DNA of 64,000 nt from an uncultured Pelagibacteraceae bacterium (lineage in GTDB: Bacteria > Pseudomonadota > Alphaproteobacteria > Pelagibacterales > Pelagibacteraceae). Made by a program: the position numbers and the translations under genes. The stretch spans positions 62,001 to 126,000 of the forward strand of contig CACHPE010000002.1 in the NCBI GenBank assembly GCA_902581605.1, given 5' to 3'. The notes under the pieces are model-generated. The model was given only the letters and a program-made list of their open reading frames with translations, had not been told where the DNA came from and searched no databases. Of this stretch, positions 57,387 through 64,000 are shown in pieces (the first letter of the stretch is position 1; the number at the start of each line of letters is the position of its first letter).

Positions 57387-58685
57387 ATGAGTGAAAAAAT
57401 AGTAGTCCCAGTTCTTGGTGAAAGTATAACAGAAGCGACTGTTGCAAAATGGTTAAAAACCGCAGGTGATACTGTCGAAGTAGATGAGCCAATTGTAGAA
57501 CTTGAGACAGACAAAGTAAACTTAGAAGTGCCATCTCCAATTTCTGGTGTGTTAACAGAGATAAATTCGCAAGATGGATCAGTCGTTGAAGTAGGAGCAT
57601 TATTAGGTTCTGTATCAGCAGAAGGTGGAGCGGTTAAATCTGCACCAAAAAACCAAAAAGAAGTCAAGCAAGAGGAAATAGTTCCTGCAGAGAGCAATGT
57701 AATAAAATTAGATGCAAATAAAAAAGAACCAAAAATATTTGAAGAAAAAGATATAGAAAAACTCAAAGATAAACCATTGGTTTTAACTGAGGAAATTAAA
57801 CCAAAAGTTGTTCCAAAAAGAAATGTTAATCCAACCTTGTCTCCAGCAGTGAGAAAAATAGTAACTGAAAATAATATCGATATTAATTCAATTCAAGGTT
57901 CAGGAAAAGATGGGAGAGTTTTAAAAGGAGATTTAATAAGTTTGATGGGTGCAAATCCAAAACCATCTGAAAGAAAAATTCAATATGGTGAAGAAGAACG
58001 AATTAAGATGACTAGGTTGAGACAAACTATTGCAAAAAGATTAAAGCAAGCTCAAGAGAATGCCGCTCTTTTAACAACATTTAATGAGGTTGATATGAGC
58101 AGTGTGATGGAAATGAGGAAAGAAAATCAAGAGGATTTCCAAACTCGTTATGGAATAAAATTAGGATTTATGTCTTTCTTTGTAAAAGCATGTGTGGTTG
58201 CTTTAAAAAATTTCCCTGCCGTGAATGCTGAAATAGACGGAGATGAGATTATCTATAAAAACTATTATAATATTAGCTTTGCTGTCGGAACAGATAAGGG
58301 TTTGGTTGTTCCAGTTTTGAGAAATGCAGATGAATTATCCTTTGCTGATATTGAAAAAAATATTAAAGAAATTTCAGAAAAAGCGCGAGATGGAAAGTTA
58401 ACGATTGAAGATCTTCAGGGAGGAACATTTACAATAAGTAATGGAGGCGTGTATGGATCTATGCTTTCAACTCCAATACTAAATTTACCTCAATCTGGAG
58501 TGTTGGGCATGCATAATATAGTGGAAAGACCTGTTGTTGTAGACGGTGAAATCAAAATAAGACCAATTATGTATTTAGCATTATCATATGATCACAGAAT
58601 TATTGATGGAAAAGAATCTGTATCTTTCCTTAAAATGATTAAAGAAAACTTAGAGGACCCTAGAAGGTTGTTTTTAGATATTTAA
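57387..58685 (+). CDS. sucB: 2-oxoglutarate dehydrogenase E2 (dihydrolipoamide succinyltransferase)
   Basis: A 432-residue core acyltransferase. One lipoyl domain (residues 1-~76; lipoylated Lys in ETDKVNLEV), a linker rich in Lys, Glu and Pro, an E1/E3-binding domain ([15 protein letters not shown] near residue 150) and the catalytic domain with [15 protein letters not shown] carrying the active-site His. [18 protein letters not shown] is the succinyltransferase signature. Directly abuts lpd. Confidence 0.97.
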   Translation: MSEKIVVPVLGESITEATVAKWLKTAGDTVEVDEPIVELETDKVNLEVPSPISGVLTEINSQDGSVVEVGALLGSVSAEGGAVKSAPKNQKEVKQEEIVPAESNVIKLDANKKEPKIFEEKDIEKLKDKPLVLTEEIKPKVVPKRNVNPTLSPAVRKIVTENNIDINSIQGSGKDGRVLKGDLISLMGANPKPSERKIQYGEEERIKMTRLRQTIAKRLKQAQENAALLTTFNEVDMSSVMEMRKENQEDFQTRYGIKLGFMSFFVKACVVALKNFPAVNAEIDGDEIIYKNYYNISFAVGTDKGLVVPVLRNADELSFADIEKNIKEISEKARDGKLTIEDLQGGTFTISNGGVYGSMLSTPILNLPQSGVLGMHNIVERPVVVDGEIKIRPIMYLALSYDHRIIDGKESVSFLKMIKENLEDPRRLFLDI

Positions 58686-60086
58686 ATGTCAGAAAAATTT
58701 CAAGCTGTAGTTATTGGAGGTGGACCGGGTGGTTATGTATGTGCAATCAGACTTGCTCAATTAGGATTAAAAACTGCATGTATAGAATCTAGAGGGTCAT
58801 TGGGAGGTACTTGTTTAAATGTTGGTTGCATCCCATCAAAAAGCTTACTTAATCTGTCAGAAGAATTTCATAAAGTAAAAAGTTTATCAAACAAAGGTAT
58901 TGAAGTTGGCGAAGTAAAATTAAATTTAGATAAAATGATGAAAAGCAAAGATAAAGCTGTAACCGTTCTTACAAAAGGTGTTGAATTTCTATTGAAAAAA
59001 AACAAAGTTAATTATTTTAAAGGACACGGAAGTTTTAAATCTAAAAATGAAATTTTAATAAAGGATGATAAAAATAAAGAAACCATCATCCAAACAGAAA
59101 AAACAGTTATTGCAACAGGATCAGTTCCAGTTTCATTACCAGGAATAGAAATAGATGAGAAAACAATTGTCTCATCAACAGGTGCTTTAAAGTTAGAAAA
59201 GGTACCTAAGAAAATGGTCGTAGTAGGAGGAGGCTATATAGGATTGGAGATGGGATCTGTATGGTCAAGACTTGGAGCAGAGGTACAAGTAGTTGAATTT
59301 TTAGATCATATTACACCAGGAATGGATAAAGAAATCTCTTCAGAATTTATGAAAATTTTAAAAAAACAGGGAATGAAATTTAATATGCAAAATAAAGTTG
59401 AAACAATTAAAAAAAATGCAGCTGGTGCAGTGGTTTCAACAGTTGATAAAGACGGTAATAAAAATAATTTTGAGTGTGATGTTGTTTTGATTTCTGTTGG
59501 TAGAAAACCTAATACAGATGGTTTAAATTTAGAGTCTGTAGGAGTAGATCTTGATGAAAGGAATAGAATTAAAACTGATAAAATTTTTAAGACTAACGTT
59601 GATAATATTTATGCAATAGGCGATGTAATTGTTGGTCCAATGCTTGCACATAAAGCAGAGGACGAAGGTATAGCAGTTGCAGAAAACATAGTTGGTCAAT
59701 CTGGACATGTAAATTACGATACAATCCCAGGAGTAGTTTATACAACACCAGAAGTAGCATCAATCGGTAAAACTGAGGAACAATTAAAAGAATTAAATAA
59801 AAAATATAAAGTAGGGAAATTTTCGTTTATGGCTAATTCAAGAGCTAAGGCCATAGATGATGCGGAAGGTTTTGTTAAAATTTTAGCTGATGAGCAAACA
59901 GATAAAGTACTAGGTGCACATATAATTGGACCTCATGCAGGAGAATTAATTGCAGAGATCGGTGTTGCAATGGAATTTGGCGCAAGTGCAGAAGATATCG
60001 CCCGAACTTGTCATGCTCATCCGACGTTTTCTGAAGCAGTTAAAGAAGCTGCTTTATCAGTAGATAAAAGAGCAATACACTCTTAA
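58686..60086 (+). CDS. lpd: dihydrolipoamide dehydrogenase
   Basis: A 466-residue FAD/NAD disulfide oxidoreductase that reoxidises lipoamide. Redox-active Cys pair in [19 protein letters not shown] motif [22 protein letters not shown] motif [15 protein letters not shown], and the dimer-interface His-Glu in [15 protein letters not shown]. It serves the adjacent sucAB complex and perhaps other lipoyl enzymes. Confidence 0.97.
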   Translation: MSEKFQAVVIGGGPGGYVCAIRLAQLGLKTACIESRGSLGGTCLNVGCIPSKSLLNLSEEFHKVKSLSNKGIEVGEVKLNLDKMMKSKDKAVTVLTKGVEFLLKKNKVNYFKGHGSFKSKNEILIKDDKNKETIIQTEKTVIATGSVPVSLPGIEIDEKTIVSSTGALKLEKVPKKMVVVGGGYIGLEMGSVWSRLGAEVQVVEFLDHITPGMDKEISSEFMKILKKQGMKFNMQNKVETIKKNAAGAVVSTVDKDGNKNNFECDVVLISVGRKPNTDGLNLESVGVDLDERNRIKTDKIFKTNVDNIYAIGDVIVGPMLAHKAEDEGIAVAENIVGQSGHVNYDTIPGVVYTTPEVASIGKTEEQLKELNKKYKVGKFSFMANSRAKAIDDAEGFVKILADEQTDKVLGAHIIGPHAGELIAEIGVAMEFGASAEDIARTCHAHPTFSEAVKEAALSVDKRAIHS

Positions 60087-60108
60087 TTTTTTTTCATATT
60101 ATAAAAAT

Positions 60109-62064
60109 ATGAAATATCCGATTCTTGTACCAAATGTTTTTAATCATCCATTTACTTATGAAAGTAGTTTAAAACTTAAAGTTGGTGATTATGTAATGGT
60201 ACCTTTTGGAAAATCAAAAATTACCGGTGTTGTTTGGGACGAATTTGAAAAAAATAATAATAAAAATTTTAAGATTAAAAATATAATCAAGAAATTAGAC
60301 GTTACTCCGTTAAAAAAAAATACAATAAATTTTTTAAATTGGTTTTCAGAATATAATCTTATCCCAAAGGGTATGGCTTTAAAGTTAGTACTCTTAACTA
60401 GTAATGCGGTAGAGAATAAAGAAACTCAACTTTACCAAATATTTGATAGCAAAATTAAACAAACCTTAATTAAGCTATCTAGTGATCAAAATAAATCTCT
60501 AAAAAAAATGAATACTTCAAATAAAAAATTTAGAGTTCATGTTTTACAAGGTACAACTGGATCAGGAAAAACTTTAGTTTATTTTGAAGCGTTAAAACCA
60601 CTGATAGTAAAGGGTTTTCAAGGATTAATTTTATTACCAGAAATAGGTCTCACCAGTCAGTTTGAACAAAAATTTTTAGAATATTTTGGTTTTAAACCTG
60701 CAGTTTGGCATTCTGGAATTTCAAAAAAAAAGAAAGAATTAATTTGGAGTGGTATTTCTAATGGTAAAATAAAAATAATTATTGGTGCAAGGTCTTCATT
60801 ATTTTTACCATTTAAAAAATTAGGAATGATAATTGTTGATGAGGAACATGATCAATCATTTAAACAAGACGAAGGTATAACCTACAATGCTCGTGATATG
60901 GCAATTTCCAGAGCATCTTTCGAAAATATTCCAATCAATTTGATTACTGCTGTTCCGTCCATAGAAACTTTTGAAAATATTAAAAAAGGTAAATACGAGG
61001 TTTCTAGATTAAATGAAAGATATCAAAACGCAGCATTACCCAATTATGAAATTATTAATTTAAATAATACAAAACTTGAAAAACAATCATGGTTATCAAA
61101 TAAAATTATTGAAAAAGTTAATTTACATTTGGAAAAAAAAGATCAAGTTTTGTTTTTTTTAAACAGAAGAGGTTTTTCTCCAAATGCTTTATGTAATAAG
61201 TGTTTTACAAATTTTACATGTCCAAATTGTAGTATCAATTTAGTTTATCATAAAAATAAAAATAACCTATTGTGCCATTATTGTGGATATAAATCTGATC
61301 TTAAAAGGAACTGTACAAAAGAAGGCAATTGTAAATTTATTTTTAGTGGCCCTGGTGTTGAGAGAATTTCAGAAGAAGTAAAAAGAAAATTTCCAGGTAA
61401 AAAAATAGAGATCTTTTCAAGTGACACAATGAATAAAAAAGATTCAAAAGAAAAAATACATAAAATTATTAATAATGAAACACATATTTTAGTTGGAACT
61501 CAATTAATTTCAAAAGGTTTTCATTTTCCAAGCTTAAATTGTATTGTAGTCGTAGATATTGATCTTTCATCTCAAGGACATGATTTAAGAAGTGCAGAAA
61601 AAAATTTACAGCTTTATCATCAACTTTCAGGACGTGCAGGAAGAACAGGAAAGCCAGCAACTGTATATTTTCAAACTTACGAAAATAATACTAAGATGAT
61701 TTCAGAAATTACAAGTAAAAATCCAGATATTTTTTTAGAAAGAGAACTGGAGATAAGGAAAAAAAATAAACTACCACCATTTCAAAGATTTATTTCTTTA
61801 ATCTTAACGGGAGAAAATGAAATTAAATTAGAAAAAGAAGCTATTAATTTTAAAAATTTTATTGAAAACAAAATAGAAGGAAAAATATTAGGGCCAGTGA
61901 ATGCTCCATTGTTTAGATTAAAGAGAAAATTTAGAATTAGATTTTTAATTAGAGGTTTAAAATCTATGAAACTTCAAAGTTCTCTTGCAAAAATTATTCC
62001 AAAATATAAATTTTCTTCAGGAATAAAACTTTCAGTTGATGTTGACCCAATTAACTTCAATTAA
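60109..62064 (+). CDS. priA: primosomal protein N' (replication restart helicase PriA)
   Basis: A 651-residue 3'-5' helicase, shorter than E. coli PriA (732). The shortened N-terminal 3'-DNA-binding domain is followed by Walker A (GTTGSGKTLVYF), DEEHDQSFKQDEGITYNARD, an eight-Cys zinc insert (ALCNKCFTNFTCPNC, then LLCHYCGY and the later two Cys) and helicase motifs VGTQLISKGFHFP and QLSGRAGRTGKP. It restarts stalled replication forks. Last gene of the rightward array; atpH follows after 108 bases. Confidence 0.95.
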   Translation: MKYPILVPNVFNHPFTYESSLKLKVGDYVMVPFGKSKITGVVWDEFEKNNNKNFKIKNIIKKLDVTPLKKNTINFLNWFSEYNLIPKGMALKLVLLTSNAVENKETQLYQIFDSKIKQTLIKLSSDQNKSLKKMNTSNKKFRVHVLQGTTGSGKTLVYFEALKPLIVKGFQGLILLPEIGLTSQFEQKFLEYFGFKPAVWHSGISKKKKELIWSGISNGKIKIIIGARSSLFLPFKKLGMIIVDEEHDQSFKQDEGITYNARDMAISRASFENIPINLITAVPSIETFENIKKGKYEVSRLNERYQNAALPNYEIINLNNTKLEKQSWLSNKIIEKVNLHLEKKDQVLFFLNRRGFSPNALCNKCFTNFTCPNCSINLVYHKNKNNLLCHYCGYKSDLKRNCTKEGNCKFIFSGPGVERISEEVKRKFPGKKIEIFSSDTMNKKDSKEKIHKIINNETHILVGTQLISKGFHFPSLNCIVVVDIDLSSQGHDLRSAEKNLQLYHQLSGRAGRTGKPATVYFQTYENNTKMISEITSKNPDIFLERELEIRKKNKLPPFQRFISLILTGENEIKLEKEAINFKNFIENKIEGKILGPVNAPLFRLKRKFRIRFLIRGLKSMKLQSSLAKIIPKYKFSSGIKLSVDVDPINFN

Positions 62065-62068
62065 CCGC

Positions 62069-62086
62069 AAAAAAGAGGCCTTTTTT
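62069..62086. terminator. short A/T hairpin, weak bidirectional terminator candidate after priA
   Basis: A seven-pair stem, AAAAAAG (62069-62075) with CTTTTTT (62080-62086), loop AGGC, five bases after the priA stop. The stem is weak, but the oligo-T arm could help release RNA polymerase before the ATP synthase operon. The rest of the 108-base gap has no clear promoter that I can support. Confidence 0.4.
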
Positions 62087-62172
62087 ACGAATCCGCTACT
62101 TGAAGACATAAGGGTCATATGCTATTTAGGGCGTGATTTTTAAATAATATTCAACATTATAGAGGAACCAAG

Positions 62173-62730
62173 TTGAGTAAAGACACCGGATTTTCAATAA
62201 CTTCAGCTGAAAGGTACTCTCTTGCGCTTTTTGAACTTTCAGAGGAAAACAATCTTTTAAGTCAGATCGAAGATCAGTCTTCATCTATACTTAATTTAAT
62301 AGATCAAAGTGAAGATTTTTCTAATTTGATTAAAGATCCAACTACAAGCCAAGAAGATTTACTAAAAGTAATCAATACAATCTCTGAAAATAATAAATTT
62401 GAGTCTTTATTTAAAAATTTTTTAAGTTTCTTAATTCAAAAAAGACGTTTCTTTTTTATTGAGCGTATACTTAAAAGCTTTATTGAAATTTGTTCAAGAA
62501 AAAGAGGTGAACTTAAAGCAGAATTAAAATCAGCAAAAGAATTATCTAATGAAGAAATTGCAAAAATTACAGTAGAGTTAACAAAAAATTTTAGCTCAAA
62601 AATAAAATTAAACTATAAATATGACGAAAGTTTAATAGGAGGTTTGGTAGTACAAGTAGGAAGTACTATGGTCGATACCTCAATTAAAAATAAATTGCAA
62701 CAAATCGAAAATAGAATGATAGAGGCATAA
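62173..62730 (+). CDS. atpH: ATP synthase F1 subunit delta
   Basis: A 185-residue OSCP/delta subunit connecting the F1 head to the stator. Features: SAERYSLALFELSEENN at the start, an all-helical N domain and the C-terminal family motif DESLIGGLVVQVGSTMVDTS. TTG start at 62173 is supported by the ribosome-binding site AGAGGA about seven bases upstream and by the absence of an earlier ATG. Its stop directly abuts the atpA ATG; alphaproteobacteria keep F1 genes (atpHAGDC) apart from Fo genes, which fits. Confidence 0.95.
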   Translation: MSKDTGFSITSAERYSLALFELSEENNLLSQIEDQSSSILNLIDQSEDFSNLIKDPTTSQEDLLKVINTISENNKFESLFKNFLSFLIQKRRFFFIERILKSFIEICSRKRGELKAELKSAKELSNEEIAKITVELTKNFSSKIKLNYKYDESLIGGLVVQVGSTMVDTSIKNKLQQIENRMIEA

Positions 62731-64000
62731 ATGGAAATAAATCCTTCAGAAGTTACAAAAATATTAAAAGAACAAATTAAAAATTTTGGCGATAAAGCAG
62801 AAGTCACAGAAGTTGGTCAAGTTTTATCAGTTGGAGACGGTATTGCTAGGATTTATGGTTTGGATAATGTTCAAGCTGGGGAGATGGTAGAGTTTGCAGA
62901 TGGTTCAAAAGGCATGGCTCTAAACTTAGAAAGTGAAAACGTTGGTGTCGTAATTTTTGGTGATGACAGAAATGTTAAAGAAGGAGATGTAGTAAAAAGA
63001 ACTGGTAATATTGTTGATACTCCAGTTGGAAAAGAATTATTAGGAAGAGTAGTGGATGGTTTAGGAAATCCTATCGATGGAAAAGGACCATTAGATAAAG
63101 GAATTAAAAAAAGCAGGGTTGAAGTAAAAGCTCCTGGTATTATTCCACGACAATCAGTAAGTGAACCAATGCAAACTGGTCTTAAATCAATTGATAGTCT
63201 AGTTCCGATTGGAAGAGGACAAAGGGAATTAATTATTGGTGATAGACAAACTGGTAAAACAGCAGTTGCAGTAGATGCAATTATTAATCAAAAAAAAATC
63301 AATGAGTCTGGTGATGAAAAACAAAAACTGTATTGTATATACGTTGCAGTTGGACAAAAAAGATCAACAGTAAGACAAATTCAAAAAACATTAGAAGAAG
63401 CTGGAGCTATGGAGTACACAACAATCGTCGCTGCTACTGCATCTGACTCTGCTCCTTTACAATTCTTAGCACCATATACAGGTTGTGCTATGGGTGAGTA
63501 TTTTAGAGATAATGGAATGCATGCGTTAATAATTTATGATGATTTGTCTAAACAAGCAGTTGCTTATAGACAAATGTCATTGCTATTAAGAAGACCGCCA
63601 GGACGTGAGGCTTATCCTGGAGATGTATTTTATCTTCATAGTAGATTACTTGAAAGAGCAGCTAAATTAAGTGATGAACATGGTGGTGGATCACTGACTG
63701 CACTACCAATTATTGAAACACAAGGTGGAGACGTATCTGCGTTCATTCCAACTAACGTTATTTCAATTACAGACGGACAAATTTTCCTTGAAACAGAGTT
63801 ATTTAACCAAGGTATAAGACCTGCAATTAACGTAGGTTTGTCAGTATCGAGGGTTGGTTCATCAGCTCAAACAAAAGCGATGAAAAAAGTTTCTGGCTCA
63901 ATGAAATTAGAGCTAGCACAATATAGAGAAATGGCAGCTTTTGCTCAATTTGGATCTGATTTAGATGCATCTACCCAGCAACTTTTAAATAGAGGTTCTA
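62731..64000 (+). CDS. atpA: ATP synthase F1 subunit alpha, 3' truncated by window edge
   Basis: ATG 62731 follows the atpH stop directly and the frame stays open to the window end (423 codons seen of about 510). The start [16 protein letters not shown], the Walker A loop [36 protein letters not shown], and [20 protein letters not shown] are diagnostic. The alpha subunit carries non-catalytic nucleotide sites in the F1 hexamer. The missing part is the C-terminal helical domain. Confidence 0.98.
   Translation, partial: MEINPSEVTKILKEQIKNFGDKAEVTEVGQVLSVGDGIARIYGLDNVQAGEMVEFADGSKGMALNLESENVGVVIFGDDRNVKEGDVVKRTGNIVDTPVGKELLGRVVDGLGNPIDGKGPLDKGIKKSRVEVKAPGIIPRQSVSEPMQTGLKSIDSLVPIGRGQRELIIGDRQTGKTAVAVDAIINQKKINESGDEKQKLYCIYVAVGQKRSTVRQIQKTLEEAGAMEYTTIVAATASDSAPLQFLAPYTGCAMGEYFRDNGMHALIIYDDLSKQAVAYRQMSLLLRRPPGREAYPGDVFYLHSRLLERAAKLSDEHGGGSLTALPIIETQGGDVSAFIPTNVISITDGQIFLETELFNQGIRPAINVGLSVSRVGSSAQTKAMKKVSGSMKLELAQYREMAAFAQFGSDLDASTQQLLNRGS

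Overview
The window is strongly AT-rich, gene-dense DNA from an alphaproteobacterium, almost certainly a member of the Pelagibacterales (SAR11). The evidence is the extreme compactness, the very low G+C third positions, the alphaproteobacterial gene orders (dapF-ftsY, ffh-rpsP-trmD-rplS, leuCDB...asd, sdhCDAB-mdh-sucCD-sucAB-lpd), and a DMSP demethylase gene (dmdA) of the SAR11 type. There is no rRNA, tRNA, CRISPR array, insertion sequence or prophage. No stretch longer than about 160 bases lacks a gene.

Region 1 (1-8907), C2/C3 acid metabolism: a partial FMN-dependent 2-hydroxyacid dehydrogenase, then an aminotransferase tightly coupled to glycolate oxidase glcDEF, a D-2-hydroxyacid dehydrogenase and a 3-hydroxyisobutyrate dehydrogenase. 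Together they can oxidise glycolate and other hydroxyacids and may turn glyoxylate into glycine. A convergent GAF/Fis-type regulator closes the block.

Region 2 (8908-25421), uptake: a zinc alcohol dehydrogenase heads a polyol/sugar-type ABC importer operon, divergent from the regulator. Two complete TRAP importers follow, one with an amidase and a tiny membrane protein, the other with an enlarged small permease and a large permease carrying a 330-residue charged, coiled-coil-rich tail. Each binding-protein gene is separated from its permease genes by a strong hairpin.

Region 3 (25418-32200), accessory catabolism: a leftward operon of a gamma-glutamyltransferase family protein, an oxalyl-CoA-synthetase-like ligase and a ketopantoate-reductase-family enzyme, with a divergent MFS permease, a membrane-anchored alpha/beta hydrolase and a small exported protein.

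Region 4 (32193-64000), core: dapF-ftsY leftward, then a structured 160-base intergenic region, then 24 rightward genes from ffh to priA with no gap above 39 bases: SRP, ribosomal proteins and trmD, leucine biosynthesis, a DMSP demethylation cassette (dmdC, dmdB, an alpha/beta hydrolase, dmdA) lying between leuB and asd, succinate dehydrogenase, methylmalonate-semialdehyde dehydrogenase, malate dehydrogenase, succinyl-CoA synthetase, the 2-oxoglutarate dehydrogenase complex and priA. The start of the ATP synthase operon (atpH, partial atpA) ends the window.

The most unusual signals are: complementary ATP-site defects split between the two ABC ATPases; an activator-like palindrome abutting a sigma-70 promoter beside a regulator that lacks the AAA+ domain; a leader and Tat signal cassette shared by two diverged TRAP binding proteins; matching Ala/Pro/Glu/Lys tails on ribosomal proteins S16 and L19; and the structured ffh leader with mutually exclusive stems.
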